Part shown: piece after piece, positions 8,329 to 18,066 of the stretch
How the letters are laid out: every line of letters starts with the position of its first letter
Numbering within the stretch: position 1 is the first letter of the stretch
NCBI RefSeq assembly: GCF_900129905.1
Contig: NZ_FQXG01000001.1
Location: forward strand, 310,001 to 374,000
From: Ferrimonas marina
Lineage (GTDB): Bacteria > Pseudomonadota > Gammaproteobacteria > Enterobacterales > Shewanellaceae
Length of the DNA stretch: 64,000 nt
Reading direction: 5' to 3'
The notes under the pieces: model-generated
What the model was told of the DNA's origin: nothing
The model's database searches: none
Seen by the model: the letters and a program-made list of their open reading frames with translations, nothing else
Program-made: the position numbers and the translations under genes

Positions 8329-10482
8329 TTAGAAGCGGTATTGCAGCGTCAATTGCGCGTTACGAGGCTCGCCTGGTTGAACCCAGAGTCGGGCATAGGA
8401 GGACACCAGGTATTCGGTGTCGAACAGGTTCTCGATCCGAGCACGCAGCAGCAAAGAGTGGCTTAACTCCACGCTGGCGAACAGGTCCACGCGCTGGTAG
8501 GACGGCAGCCAGAAATCCGGGTCAACCGTGTCACCCAGTCGTTCCCCCACGTAGTGGTAGGTACCGCCTACTTCCAATGGGCGACCAGAGAGATGTGCGT
8601 TGTGGCGCAGGTTTACGAAGCCGCTGTGCTCAGCGATGTTCAGCAGCGGACTGCCTTTGGGGATCTCGATCCCCCAATCAGCGTCGGTCACGGTGTTGCG
8701 GGTCTCCGCATCGATCCAGGCGTAACTGAGATCCAACTGGGTTGAGGCCCCGAGCAGGGCGGTGATGTCCAGCTCCACCCCTTGGCTCCGTGCCTTACCG
8801 ATGGCCGCCATGAAGGTGGGATCGATGGGGTCGCCGGTCAGTACGTTGGTTTTATTGGCTTGGAATACGGCCAGAGAACCTACCAGGTATTCGTTCTCCC
8901 ACTTCACCCCAATCTCACTGGCCTTGCTCTCCTCCGGCTCAAAACCCTCGTTGTTGCGGTCGGTGTTGGAGTTGGGGTTGAAGCCCTCTGAGTAGCTGGC
9001 GTAGAAGCTCAGGCCCTCGATGGGCTGATACACCACACCAGCCCGGGGGCTGACCCGGGATAGATCCAGCTTCTGGTAGTGGCCCTCGTCGGAGGGATCG
9101 AGCAGGTGATCGGTGATCCCCTGCTTAAGATGATCAAAGCGTGCGCCAATCAGTACCTGCCATTGATCGGTTAGCTCGATCATATCCTGCAGGTAGAAAC
9201 CGATGGCCTGGTGGTGCTCGGTACGGTCAGTCACCGGCGAGACGTCCGGCGCGACCTGGCCATAGATGGGGTTGTAGATGTTGATGGAATAGGTTGTTTC
9301 GCCCGGATCCGGACGCCAGCGACTCATTTTGTTGTCGTAGGTGAAGTCGTAGATGTCGGCACCGGACAGCAGATTGTGGCGCACGCCCAGCCAGTCCATC
9401 TCACCGCTGAGCTCAAAGCGGGCGGAAAGATCTTCGGTGCTGTGGTTGCGGTTGCGTTGCTGGCGGCTCAAGGTCTCGCCGTCTTCAAAGATCAACTGGC
9501 GGCTGGGTGACAGCTCGGCGTCGCTGGATTGCCCCACTAAAGAGGAGGTACGGTAGCCCAGGCCAGCGGAGAATCGCCAGTTATCGGCGAGATCATGGAA
9601 CAGGGTCAGCTGGTGGCCTTGAGCATCAACCTCGTGGTCGCCGTCGCCAGGCTCCCCCAGGTAGACGTGGCGATCCAGTGGCTCCTGTCCTTCCAACACC
9701 ACGATGCCGCGGTCGAAAGGCTTGCTTTGTCGCTGGAACTCACCCTCGTACAGCACCGAGGTATCGTTGTTGAGGTGCCAGTGCAGGGAGGGGGAGATTG
9801 CCAGTGCTTCGGTCTCTACCGTATCCCGGAAGCTGCCACTGTCGATGTAGCTACCGTTGATCCGAAACGCCAGATCGTCGGTCAGGCCCGTGGTGAAGTC
9901 GCCTTCAAAGCGGTAGTCGTCATAACGACCCGCGCCCATCTGCAGCATCCCTTCGGTGGTGAACTGCGGTTTCTTGGTGACGATGTTGACCGTACCACCA
10001 GGCTCGCCGCGGCCATAGAGCGCGGAGCCTGGCCCCTTCAACACCTCGATGTATTCCACACTTGCGGTATCACGAATGCCACTGAAGCCACGGCCAGCGC
10101 TGAAGCCGTTAATCAGGTAGGCCGACGGCAGGTTTTCATCCCCGCTGAAGCCACGGATGGCAAAGGCATCCCATAAACCACCTAGGTTTTGCATCGGCAC
10201 AATGCCGTTTACCTGAGACAACGCGGTGTGCAGATCGGTGATCCCCATCGCCTCCAGATCCGCCCCGTCTAGTTCAACCACGGCCTGCGGCAACTCATCC
10301 GGAGACACGTTGCCGCGGTAGGGCTGCGGTACGTGACGGATCTGCAGCACTTCAATGTCTTGGTTCAACGAAGCGTCTGCCGCTGTGGCAGCGCGTTCAT
10401 TCGTTTTCTGTTCGGCAGCGAACGTCGTCGGGAGGCCCAGGGTGGCGGCGATAGCCACACTTACAAGTGTTGGTTTTGTCAT
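8329..10482 (-). CDS. TonB-dependent siderophore-type outer-membrane receptor
   Basis: Encodes 717 residues from ATG 10482; upstream in-frame codons would add 35 residues before the signal peptide, so this start is preferred. Signal peptide about 1-23, ending TTFAA. A TonB-box-like DIEVLQI (42-48) follows. Then a plug domain (LKGPGSALYGRGEPGGTVNI) and a long barrel ending LTLQYRF with terminal Phe. The family takes up ferric siderophores or similar chelates with energy from TonB-ExbBD. No Fur box was found upstream; a palindrome lies at 10586-10603. The ABC transporter genes downstream may act on the same ligand, but their ABC-2 type is unlike classical siderophore importers. Confidence 0.9.
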   Translation of the reverse strand: MTKPTLVSVAIAATLGLPTTFAAEQKTNERAATAADASLNQDIEVLQIRHVPQPYRGNVSPDELPQAVVELDGADLEAMGITDLHTALSQVNGIVPMQNLGGLWDAFAIRGFSGDENLPSAYLINGFSAGRGFSGIRDTASVEYIEVLKGPGSALYGRGEPGGTVNIVTKKPQFTTEGMLQMGAGRYDDYRFEGDFTTGLTDDLAFRINGSYIDSGSFRDTVETEALAISPSLHWHLNNDTSVLYEGEFQRQSKPFDRGIVVLEGQEPLDRHVYLGEPGDGDHEVDAQGHQLTLFHDLADNWRFSAGLGYRTSSLVGQSSDAELSPSRQLIFEDGETLSRQQRNRNHSTEDLSARFELSGEMDWLGVRHNLLSGADIYDFTYDNKMSRWRPDPGETTYSINIYNPIYGQVAPDVSPVTDRTEHHQAIGFYLQDMIELTDQWQVLIGARFDHLKQGITDHLLDPSDEGHYQKLDLSRVSPRAGVVYQPIEGLSFYASYSEGFNPNSNTDRNNEGFEPEESKASEIGVKWENEYLVGSLAVFQANKTNVLTGDPIDPTFMAAIGKARSQGVELDITALLGASTQLDLSYAWIDAETRNTVTDADWGIEIPKGSPLLNIAEHSGFVNLRHNAHLSGRPLEVGGTYHYVGERLGDTVDPDFWLPSYQRVDLFASVELSHSLLLRARIENLFDTEYLVSSYARLWVQPGEPRNAQLTLQYRF

Positions 10483-10585
10483 TATTGGATTTGTCTTTTT
10501 GCAATAAACACAGCCGTTCTGATGCGGGGCAGCCATGCGCCAAACAACACCAGATCGGTACAGCGGTTGCTGCCGTTGTGACCTC

Positions 10586-10603
10586 ATTCGCCAATAGGCG
10601 AAT
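10586..10603. promoter_or_regulatory. Perfect palindrome upstream of the TonB receptor gene
   Basis: ATTCGCCAATAGGCGAAT has 7-base arms around a 4-base centre, 104 bases before the receptor start. Its size and symmetry suit an operator for a dimeric repressor, or a small mRNA hairpin. It is not a Fur consensus. No regulator gene lies next to it. Confidence 0.35.
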
Positions 10604-10730
10604 CCCTTAGCCCATCGATAAATACATCGGCATACATCGGACAGACACGGGGCCTTTGCTCACTGAAATGCCGGCGCAACGGTGCACCGAGGCGTCAGGG
10701 AACAAAACGACAGCAAGGGGTGGTTAAGGT

Positions 10731-11069
10731 TTACGCAGGAAAGACGGGGGGACCACGACTGGAAGGCTCCAACGCAGGGAGCCGCGAGATGGGCGCGGTA
10801 ATAGGGCGGTAAACTACGGTTTCAGGCCGTTGAAGCGGCAACACAAAGACAAACGCGACCGTGCTATCGCGGCAGTAATCCACCAGCAAGCCAGCCAAAC
10901 AGGCGTTATCAGCGTGGGAGTGATGGTCGTGGCCATCGATGATGTGGTGATTACCGTATTCCAGCCCCAACCCATGGAGGTATTCTTCAAACGCCACTGC
11001 GCGCACTGTCTGGCTGACCAGGACAGTCCATAGGATGAGCAGGATTGACAGCGTTCGAGAAAACAACAT
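10731..11069 (-). CDS. Small exported His-rich protein upstream of the TonB receptor
   Basis: Encodes 112 residues with a signal peptide (MLFSRTLSILLILWTVLVSQ, cleavage near AVA). A His/Asp cluster (about 43-53, HIIDGHDHHSHADN) is followed by two cysteines. The C-terminal part is Pro/Arg-rich. Such short His-rich periplasmic proteins, resembling DUF2946-type proteins, often sit beside metal-uptake receptors, and here the receptor follows 248 bases downstream. Metal binding is inference from the histidines. No clear ribosome-binding site was seen. Confidence 0.55.
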   Translation of the reverse strand: MLFSRTLSILLILWTVLVSQTVRAVAFEEYLHGLGLEYGNHHIIDGHDHHSHADNACLAGLLVDYCRDSTVAFVFVLPLQRPETVVYRPITAPISRLPALEPSSRGPPVFPA

Positions 11070-11264
11070 TCGTGGGCTTTGGGCAGATTAGGCCGACATT
11101 TGATACCTAAAACCCAAAAAAATCAATCCGACTTCAAAGTTAATCTGTGCTGGTGTGGCCATTGAACTGATTTGAGGGCTGACAACTTATCTTCGTTTTA
11201 GGGCCGACATTCTAAGATCGCTCGGCTAACGCTAACCCCTTTAAGACTGGTAACAAGACCAAAC

Positions 11265-11292
11265 AAAAAAGCCCCCATTGCTGGGGGCTTTT
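11265..11292 (-). terminator. Intrinsic terminator of pykA
   Basis: On minus: AAGCCCCCAGCAATGGGGGC followed by TTTTTTG, 17 bases after the pykA stop. The stem has G-C pairs throughout. Confidence 0.9.
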
Positions 11293-11308
11293 CTAGTACT
11301 CGACAACG

Positions 11309-12745
11309 TTAGCTGACGGTGACGATCTTACAGGTGTTGGTGCCACCAACGGTTTCCATCATGTCGCCTTTGGTCAACAGGATGGTGTCGCCCACCACAA
11401 TCAGACCGGATTGCTTGGCACACTCGATAGCAGCCTTGATCACCGTGTCTTCTGTGTGGGTGCTGGAATCAAACTGCAGCGGGGCCACGCCGCGGATCAG
11501 CGCCATCCGGTTCAGTGCAGACTGGTGACGGGACAGGGCGATGATCGGCAGGTTGGAGGTGATACGGCTCATCAGCAGTGGAGTAGTACCGGACTCAGTC
11601 AGTGCCACGATGCCTTTGATGCCCTCCAGGTGGTTGGCAGCGTACATGGTGGCCATGGCGATGGTTTCTTCCACCGAGCTGAACACGTCGGTCAGGCGGT
11701 GGCTGGAGGTACGGGCGCTGGGGTGCTTCTCGGCACCGAGACAGACGCGGGCCATGGCTTGTACGGTCTCTTCCGGGAAGTCACCGGCGGCGGTTTCGGC
11801 GGAGAGCATCACTGCATCGGTGCCATCCAGTACCGCGTTGGCGACGTCCATCACCTCGGCACGGGTCGGCATCGGGCTGGTGATCATCGACTCCATCATC
11901 TGGGTGGCGGTGATCACCACCTTGTTGTGGTGACGGGCACGGCCGATCAAGCGCTTCTGTACGCCCACCAGCTCGGGGTCACCAATCTCAACACCCAAGT
12001 CTCCCCGGGCCACCATCACTACGTCGGAGGCCTTGATGACGTCGTCCATCGCTTCGTCGTTGGCAACAGCTTCGGCACGCTCCACTTTGGAGACGATGTG
12101 GGCGGTCAGGCCAGCCTGCAGCGCCAGCTCACGGGCGTAATCCAGGTCCGCACCAGTACGGGGGAAGGAGACTGCCAGGTAATCCACCTGGATCTTGGCG
12201 GCGGTGATGATGTCCGCCTTGTCTTTGTCGGTCAGTGCCGGCGCGGAGAGGCCACCGCCGAGCTTGTTGATGCCCTTGTTGTTGGACAGCGGGCCGGCCA
12301 CGGTCACCTTAGTGTGCACCGCGTTGCCCTGTACGGACTCAACCTGCAGCTGCACACGACCATCGTCCAGCATCAGGATGTCACCGGGGCCCACATCCTT
12401 AGGCAGCTCTTTATAGTCCAGTCCTACGCGTTCCTGGGTGCCTTCACCCTTGGGCATGTCACTGTCGAGGATGAAGTGATCGCCGATGGCCAGATGGATC
12501 TTGCCGTCTTTAAAGGTAGAGACCCGGATCTTGGGGCCCTGGAGGTCGCCGAGGATCCCCACCTGCAGGCCGTGTTTCTTGGCCAGGGCGCGGACCTCGT
12601 CGGCGCGCTTGATGTGGTCTTCCGGGCTGCCGTGGGAGAAGTTCATCCGTACCACGTTGGCGCCGGCAAGCAGGATCTTTTCCAGGTTGCCGTCCCGGTC
12701 AGTCGCGGGGCCCAGGGTGGTGACGATCTTGGTTCTTCTGAGCAT
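11309..12745 (-). CDS. pykA: Pyruvate kinase (PykA type)
   Basis: Encodes 478 residues; E. coli PykA has 480. Converts phosphoenolpyruvate and ADP to pyruvate and ATP at the end of glycolysis. Sequence follows PykA closely: [17 protein letters not shown] at the start, [45 protein letters not shown] and [12 protein letters not shown] 12745 is chosen because GGAG precedes it by 7 bases; an ATG four codons upstream overlaps that site. Upstream is a HexR-like box (12801-12815), in line with HexR control of pykA in Shewanella. hexR follows upstream on the same strand. Confidence 0.97.
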   Translation of the reverse strand: MLRRTKIVTTLGPATDRDGNLEKILLAGANVVRMNFSHGSPEDHIKRADEVRALAKKHGLQVGILGDLQGPKIRVSTFKDGKIHLAIGDHFILDSDMPKGEGTQERVGLDYKELPKDVGPGDILMLDDGRVQLQVESVQGNAVHTKVTVAGPLSNNKGINKLGGGLSAPALTDKDKADIITAAKIQVDYLAVSFPRTGADLDYARELALQAGLTAHIVSKVERAEAVANDEAMDDVIKASDVVMVARGDLGVEIGDPELVGVQKRLIGRARHHNKVVITATQMMESMITSPMPTRAEVMDVANAVLDGTDAVMLSAETAAGDFPEETVQAMARVCLGAEKHPSARTSSHRLTDVFSSVEETIAMATMYAANHLEGIKGIVALTESGTTPLLMSRITSNLPIIALSRHQSALNRMALIRGVAPLQFDSSTHTEDTVIKAAIECAKQSGLIVVGDTILLTKGDMMETVGGTNTCKIVTVS

Positions 12746-12800
12746 GTGTTGCTCCATCTGTGTGCTGCTAAGGATAAAGGCGTAATTTATTCAACGACTT

Positions 12801-12815
12801 TGAAATAAATTTACA
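12801..12815 (-). promoter_or_regulatory. HexR-like operator upstream of pykA
   Basis: TGAAATAAATTTACA (minus: TGTAAATTTATTTCA) resembles the HexR site TGTAATTNAATTACA with a few mismatches. It lies 56 bases before the pykA start. It is weaker than the zwf box. Confidence 0.55.
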
Positions 12816-12920
12816 ATCAATTCAAGTGACTAATTCAAGTCAGATGTATGAATACGTTTGGACTGGGGTAATTTTAGCCGTCAGCAGGGGGGCGAGCAGG
12901 GGCAGGAGGCAAGAAACTGA

Positions 12921-12949
12921 ACGGCCCACCATGATGGTGGGCCGTTTTT
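12921..12949. terminator. Hairpin between hexR and pykA
   Basis: ACGGCCCACC and GGTGGGCCGT pair around ATGAT. A clear T-run follows on plus; on minus, the direction of hexR, the following bases are only partly T (GTTCAGTTTCTT). It probably ends hexR transcripts and may stop transcription from the other side. Confidence 0.6.
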
Positions 12950-12957
12950 GAGTGGGG

Positions 12958-13812
12958 TTACAGGCCTTGTGGCTTCTCGAAGCGCGACTCTTTCAGCGCC
13001 TCTTTTACCCGTTTGAGGTTCTCGCGGAAGCGCGGGCCTCGGCGCAGGGTGAAGCCGGTGGCCAGTACGTCTACCGCCACCATCTGGGCCAGTCGGGAGG
13101 CCATCGGCATGTACAGGTCGGTGTCTTCCGGTACATCCATGGTCAGCGCCAGGGTGCACTCCCGGGCCAGGGGACTGTCCTTGGCGGTCAGGGCGATCAC
13201 CTGGGCGTGGTTCTCACGGGCCAGGCGAGCTACCTCTACCAGCGCCTTGGTACGCCCGGTGTGGCTGAACAGTACGATCACTGTGCCTTCACGGGCGTTG
13301 ATGCAGCTCATCCGCATCATCAGTACGTCGTCGAAGCAGGAGACCGGGATGTTAAAGCGGAAGAACTTGTTTTGGGCATCGTGGGCCACAGCGGAGGAGG
13401 CGCCCAGGCCAAAGAAGGAGATCTGATCCGCCTGGGTCAGCATATCCACGGCGCGGTTGACCGCGCTGGCATCGATGGACTGCTTGGCAGAGTCCAGAGC
13501 CGCCATGGAGGATTCGAAGATCTTGGCGGTGTAGGCCTCGGCGCTGTCGTTGGCTTCAACGTGGCGTGACACATAAGGGGTGCCATTGGCCAGGCTCTGG
13601 GCCAGGTGCAGTTTGAAGTCCGGGAAGCCTTTGGTATCCAGGCGGCGGCAGAAGCGGTTGACCGTGGGCTCACTGACGTCGGCCATCTTGGCCAGGGTGG
13701 CAATGCTGCACTGAATGGCCAGTTGCGGATCAGCTAAAATTACCTCGGCCACTTTGCGTTCGGACTTGCTGAAATTGGCAAGGCTTTTTTGAATCTTATC
13801 AATCGTATTCAT
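12958..13812 (-). CDS. hexR: HexR, RpiR-family repressor of carbon metabolism
   Basis: Encodes 284 residues from ATG 13812 (MNTIDKIQKSLANFSKSERK); a longer frame to 13866 adds residues with no family match. The N-terminal helix-turn-helix contains DVSEPTVNRFCRRLDTKGFP (about 45-65). A SIS sugar-phosphate-binding domain follows, with FFGLGASSAVAHDAQNKFFR and SHTGRTK. In gammaproteobacteria HexR represses zwf, edd-eda, pyk and gap genes, and KDPG releases it. It is divergent from zwf; both the shared intergenic region and the pykA upstream region carry HexR-type boxes. Confidence 0.96.
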   Translation of the reverse strand: MNTIDKIQKSLANFSKSERKVAEVILADPQLAIQCSIATLAKMADVSEPTVNRFCRRLDTKGFPDFKLHLAQSLANGTPYVSRHVEANDSAEAYTAKIFESSMAALDSAKQSIDASAVNRAVDMLTQADQISFFGLGASSAVAHDAQNKFFRFNIPVSCFDDVLMMRMSCINAREGTVIVLFSHTGRTKALVEVARLARENHAQVIALTAKDSPLARECTLALTMDVPEDTDLYMPMASRLAQMVAVDVLATGFTLRRGPRFRENLKRVKEALKESRFEKPQGL

Positions 13813-13950
13813 AAACCGGGTATGACTCTGTTCTGTAGATAACTTTGACTTGAGCCGTGCGCTCACAACTGGCCAAGTGGCTCTATTTTGTTGGGTTACC
13901 AGAAGGAATCTATGGCGCTGATCCCATTTCAGGTATCTTACTGCCAGAAT

Positions 13951-13965
13951 TGTAATTTAGCCAGA
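13951..13965. promoter_or_regulatory. HexR-like operator, hexR side of the hexR-zwf region
   Basis: TGTAATTTAGCCAGA matches the reverse complement of the better box at 14014-14028 at 13 of 15 positions. One half-site is perfect. It lies 138 bases upstream of hexR and 103 bases upstream of zwf, so it may serve autoregulation or looping. Confidence 0.55.
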
Positions 13966-13985
13966 GTAGCGGGGTCCGGTTTCCC

Positions 13986-14014
13986 TTGCATAAGTGGCAA
14001 AATTTCATTCTAAT
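13986..14014 (+). promoter_or_regulatory. Candidate sigma-70 promoter of zwf
   Basis: TTGCAT (13986-13991), a 17-base spacer and TCTAAT (14009-14014) form a good promoter. The HexR box starts at the last base of the -10 element, where a bound repressor would block initiation. Confidence 0.6.
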
Positions 14015-14028
14015 GTAGCTAAATTACA
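14014..14028. promoter_or_regulatory. HexR operator at the zwf promoter
   Basis: TGTAGCTAAATTACA is close to the HexR consensus TGTAATTNAATTACA. It sits directly at the predicted transcription start, the standard position for repression. Confidence 0.75.
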
Positions 14029-14067
14029 AAACTCGGGTGGGGCACCCACCCGCATGAGGAGACGGTA

Positions 14068-15540
14068 GTGGCTGTTAAAAGTGATTCATCAGTCCAGTCC
14101 TGCGATTTTGTTCTGTTCGGTACCCTGGGTGATCTGGCGCGACGTAAGCTGTTGCCGGCCATGTACCAGCTGGATAAGGCAGGGTTGCTTCACGCGGATA
14201 CGCGTATTCTGGGCATCGCCCGCAAAGGGATGCCACAAGAAGAGTACGTGGCAGCAGTAAAGGAAGCGCTCAGCACTTTCCTGAAGGAACCGCTGGACGA
14301 GGGCACCTGGACTGACTTCCAGCAGCGTCTGACCTTCTACAGCACGGACTTTACCGACCCTGCTGGTTACGCTGGACTGAAAGAGGTGTTGAACCCCAAC
14401 AGCGTAATGGTGAACTACTTCGCTACTCCCCCCTCCATCTACGGCGACATCGGCCGTTGTTTGCAAGAAAATGACCTGATCCAGCCCAACACCCGCGTGG
14501 TACTGGAAAAGCCCATCGGTCACGACCTGGCCTCCAGCCAGGTGATCAACGACCAGGTGGCAGCCTACTTCGAAGAATCCCAGATCTACCGTATTGACCA
14601 CTACCTGGGTAAAGAGACGGTTCAGAACCTGGTAGCCCTGCGCTTCGCCAACTCCCTGTTTGCCTCTAAGTGGGACAACCGAACCATCGACCATGTGCAG
14701 ATCACCGTGGCCGAAGAGGTGGGCATCGAAGGCCGTTGGGGCTACTTCGACAAAGCCGGCCAGATGCGCGACATGATCCAGAACCACCTGCTGCAGGTGC
14801 TGTGTCTGGTGGCCATGGACCCGCCGGTCAACCTCAACGCCGACTCCATCCGTGATGAGAAGGTGAAGGTGCTCAAGTCGCTGCGTCCGATCAACCAGGA
14901 CAACGTGTTTGAGAACACCGTCCGTGGTCAGTACACCGGTGGCTTCCTCAAGGGCAACACTGTACCGGGTTACCTGGATGAAGAGGGCGCCAACCTCGAT
15001 TCCGACACCGAGACCTTCGTGGCGATGCGGGTCGACATCGATAACTGGCGTTGGGCCGGCGTGCCGTTCTACCTGCGCAGCGGCAAGCGGATGCCCACCA
15101 AGCATTCCGAGATCGTGGTGCACTTTAAGAACCCGCCCCACAACCTCTACCGTGACCACTACCGTCAGCTGCCTGCCAACAAGCTGACCATCCGTCTGCA
15201 GCCTCACGAAGGGGTTGAAATCCAGATGATGAACAAGGTACCGGGTCTGGATTCTTCCACCCGCCTGCAAACCACCAAGTTGGACCTGTCGTTCTCTGAC
15301 ACCTTCAAGAACGAGCGCATCGCCGATGCCTACGAGCGTCTGCTGCTGGAGTGCATGCTGGGCAACCAGGCACTGTTCGTACGCCGCGATGAAGTGGAGC
15401 AGGCCTGGACCTGGTGTGACTCCATCATCAACGCCTGGGAAAACTCCAACGAGCCGCCGAAGAGCTACCCGGCCGGCAGCTGGGGCCCGGTGGCGTCCGT
15501 GGCCCTGATCACCCGCGATAACCGCGCCTGGGAGGAGTAA
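14068..15540 (+). CDS. zwf: Glucose-6-phosphate 1-dehydrogenase
   Basis: Encodes 490 residues. Oxidises glucose-6-phosphate to 6-phosphogluconolactone with NADP+, the entry to the pentose phosphate and Entner-Doudoroff routes. Visible features are the dinucleotide-binding segment [19 protein letters not shown] near the start and the active-site motif [13 protein letters not shown] (about 170). The GTG start (14068) follows AGGAGA. One base separates its stop from pgl, and edd and eda follow, so zwf-pgl-edd-eda form one operon under the HexR-controlled promoter. Confidence 0.98.
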   Translation: MAVKSDSSVQSCDFVLFGTLGDLARRKLLPAMYQLDKAGLLHADTRILGIARKGMPQEEYVAAVKEALSTFLKEPLDEGTWTDFQQRLTFYSTDFTDPAGYAGLKEVLNPNSVMVNYFATPPSIYGDIGRCLQENDLIQPNTRVVLEKPIGHDLASSQVINDQVAAYFEESQIYRIDHYLGKETVQNLVALRFANSLFASKWDNRTIDHVQITVAEEVGIEGRWGYFDKAGQMRDMIQNHLLQVLCLVAMDPPVNLNADSIRDEKVKVLKSLRPINQDNVFENTVRGQYTGGFLKGNTVPGYLDEEGANLDSDTETFVAMRVDIDNWRWAGVPFYLRSGKRMPTKHSEIVVHFKNPPHNLYRDHYRQLPANKLTIRLQPHEGVEIQMMNKVPGLDSSTRLQTTKLDLSFSDTFKNERIADAYERLLLECMLGNQALFVRRDEVEQAWTWCDSIINAWENSNEPPKSYPAGSWGPVASVALITRDNRAWEE

Positions 15541-15541
15541 G

Positions 15542-16249
15542 ATGACTGCCATTGCCCTACCGGTTATGAAAACCTTCGCCCGCTCCGATGAGCTGGTGGC
15601 CCAACTGGCCAAACGGATCTGCCAACAGCTGCAGGATTCCGTTGACCAACGTGGCAGCGCCTCGCTGTTCGTCTCCGGTGGCAGCACCCCGCTGCCGCTG
15701 TTCCAGGCGATGAGCAAGATCGGCATCGACTGGCAGGAGGTGTGCATCTCCCTGGTGGACGAGCGCTGGGTTGGCCCGGAGCACGCCGACAGCAACGAGC
15801 GCCTGGTGCGCGAGCATCTGCTGCAAAACCGCGCTGCCGGCGCCAAGTTCGTTGGCCTGGTCACCATGCATGCCACCCCGGAAGAGGGCGTGGCCATGGC
15901 GACTGACCGTCTGTCCCACTTCCCCCGTCCTTACGATGTGGTGATCCTGGGCATGGGCGGCGACGGCCACACTGCGTCGCTGTTCCCCTGCTGCGAGCAG
16001 CTGGAGGAGGGCTTCAACACCGAAGCGACCCTGCTGGCGACCCATCCGACCAAGGCACCCCATGGCCGTATTTCGCTGTCCCTTAAGGCGATCCTCAATG
16101 CCCGTCAGATCTACCTGCACATCGGTGGGGTAGGGAAGAAAGAGGTATTGGATGCGGCGCTGGCGGGCACCGATGCCAAGGAGCTGCCGATCCGTGCGGT
16201 TCTGGCTCAGAGCCAAACCCCCATCGACGTTTACTGGAGCGAAGCGTGA
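15542..16249 (+). CDS. pgl: 6-phosphogluconolactonase (DevB/SOL type)
   Basis: Encodes 235 residues. Hydrolyses 6-phosphogluconolactone to 6-phosphogluconate, the step after Zwf. Family motifs are FVSGGSTPLPLF near residue 43, LVDERWVGPEHADSNERL near 77 and ILGMGGDGHTASLFP near 137. It starts one base after zwf, and its TGA overlaps the ATG of edd (TGATG). Confidence 0.95.
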   Translation: MTAIALPVMKTFARSDELVAQLAKRICQQLQDSVDQRGSASLFVSGGSTPLPLFQAMSKIGIDWQEVCISLVDERWVGPEHADSNERLVREHLLQNRAAGAKFVGLVTMHATPEEGVAMATDRLSHFPRPYDVVILGMGGDGHTASLFPCCEQLEEGFNTEATLLATHPTKAPHGRISLSLKAILNARQIYLHIGGVGKKEVLDAALAGTDAKELPIRAVLAQSQTPIDVYWSEA

Positions 16250-18057
16250 TGCTGAACCCGAAGATCAAAGCGGTTACCGATCGCATTATCGAGCGAAGCA
16301 AGGACACCCGTGCCGAGTACCTGGCCAACATGGCTGCCCAACAGGAGAAGGGAGTACTGCGTGGCAAGCTGGGGTGTTCCAACCTGGCCCACGGCTTTGC
16401 CGCCTGTGGCAAGGAAGACAAGGCCGATCTGAAGTCACTGAACAAGTCCAACATCGGCATCATCACCGCCTACAACGACATGCTGTCGGCGCACCAGCCC
16501 TATGAAACCTACCCGGAGCAGATCAAGGCCGCCTGTCGTGCCGCCGGCTCCGTGGCCCAGGTGGCTGGCGGTGTACCTGCCATGTGTGACGGTGTAACCC
16601 AGGGTCAGCCCGGCATGGAGCTGTCGCTGCTGAGCCGTGAGGTGATCGCCATGGCCACCGCGGTCGGCCTGTCTCACAACATGTTCGATGGCACCCTGCA
16701 ACTGGGTGTGTGCGACAAGATTGTTCCCGGCATGGTGATGGGCGCGCTGAGCTTCGGTCACCTGCCCACCGTGTTTGTTCCCGCTGGCCCGATGCCCTCT
16801 GGCCTGCCCAACAAGGAAAAGGCCCGGGTGCGTCAGAAGTACGCCCAGGGTGTGGTGGATGAAGAAGCGCTGCTGGAAGCGGAATCCGCCTCCTACCACA
16901 GCCCCGGTACCTGTACCTTCTACGGCACCGCCAACTCCAACCAGCTGGCGATCGAGACCATGGGCCTGCAACTGCCCGGTTCCTCCTTCGTTCCGCCGTC
17001 TGGCGATCTGCGTGAGCAGCTCACCGACGCCGCCTCGCAGCTTGTGTGCCGCAATGCCCAGAACGACAAAGGGCGGATGGCGGACATCTACAGCGAGAAG
17101 AACGTGGTGAACGGCATCGTTGGCCTGCTGGCTACCGGTGGCTCCACCAACCTGACCATGCACCTGGTGGCCATGGCCCGCGCTGCCGGCGTCATCGTGA
17201 CCTGGGAAGACTTCGCTGAGCTTTCCGCCGCTACGCCGCTGCTGGCTCGGGTTTACCCCAACGGCCACGCCGACATCAACCACTTCCACCAGGCCGGTGG
17301 TATGGCCTTCTTGATTGCGCAGCTGCGCAAGGGCGGCATGCTGCACGAGGACGTGGAAACCATCGTTGGTCACGGCCTGGAGATGTACACCCAGACTCCG
17401 ACCCTGGTGGACGGCAAGCTGCAGTGGGTCGACGGCCCTGAGCAGTCTGGCGACGAAGAGGTGCTGCGCCCCATCGACAATCCGTTCCAGCCTACCGGTG
17501 GCATGCAACTGCTGACCGGCAACCTGGGCAACGCGGTGATGAAGGTGTCTGCTGTGGCCGAAGCCAATCAGGTGGTGGAAGCCCCGGCGGTGGTGTTCGA
17601 ATGTCAGTACGAGCTGGACGCCATGTTCAAGGCCGGCGAGCTGGATCGCGACTGCGTCGTGGTCGTGCGCTATCAAGGCCCGAAAGCCAACGGCATGCCG
17701 GAGCTGCACAAGCTGACCCCGCCGCTGGCGGTATTGCAGGACCGTGGCTTCAAGGTGGCGCTGGTCACCGACGGCCGTATGTCCGGCGCCTCCGGTAAGG
17801 TACCGGCTGCCATTCACGTCACCCCGGAAGCGATGGACGGCGGTCTGCTGGCCAAGGTGCAAAGCGGCGACCTGGTTCGGGTTAACGCCCTGACCGGTGA
17901 GCTGAGCCTGCTGGTAGAGGAGGCTGAACTGGCCGCCCGTACCATCCCGGCCAAGGACCTCACTGGCAACGACGTCGGCACCGGCCGCGATCTGTTCGCC
18001 AAGTTCCGCACCATGCTGGGTCGCCCCGAGCTGGGTGCTTCTGCCCTGCTCAAATAA
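16249..18057 (+). CDS. edd: Phosphogluconate dehydratase (Entner-Doudoroff)
   Basis: Encodes 602 residues. Dehydrates 6-phosphogluconate to KDPG. It belongs to the IlvD/Edd iron-sulfur family; visible motifs are [33 protein letters not shown] and [16 protein letters not shown], with the conserved cysteines expected for the cluster. ATG 16249 overlaps the pgl stop. A GTG three bases earlier is in frame but inside pgl and gives no better site. Length matches E. coli Edd (603). Confidence 0.97.
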   Translation: MLNPKIKAVTDRIIERSKDTRAEYLANMAAQQEKGVLRGKLGCSNLAHGFAACGKEDKADLKSLNKSNIGIITAYNDMLSAHQPYETYPEQIKAACRAAGSVAQVAGGVPAMCDGVTQGQPGMELSLLSREVIAMATAVGLSHNMFDGTLQLGVCDKIVPGMVMGALSFGHLPTVFVPAGPMPSGLPNKEKARVRQKYAQGVVDEEALLEAESASYHSPGTCTFYGTANSNQLAIETMGLQLPGSSFVPPSGDLREQLTDAASQLVCRNAQNDKGRMADIYSEKNVVNGIVGLLATGGSTNLTMHLVAMARAAGVIVTWEDFAELSAATPLLARVYPNGHADINHFHQAGGMAFLIAQLRKGGMLHEDVETIVGHGLEMYTQTPTLVDGKLQWVDGPEQSGDEEVLRPIDNPFQPTGGMQLLTGNLGNAVMKVSAVAEANQVVEAPAVVFECQYELDAMFKAGELDRDCVVVVRYQGPKANGMPELHKLTPPLAVLQDRGFKVALVTDGRMSGASGKVPAAIHVTPEAMDGGLLAKVQSGDLVRVNALTGELSLLVEEAELAARTIPAKDLTGNDVGTGRDLFAKFRTMLGRPELGASALLK

Positions 18058-18066
18058 GGAAAGGCT

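Noticed and set aside
10483-10730. Cobalamin riboswitch or Fur box before the TonB receptor
   Set aside because: I looked for the B12-box core and for GATAATGATAATCATTATC-like sites and found neither.
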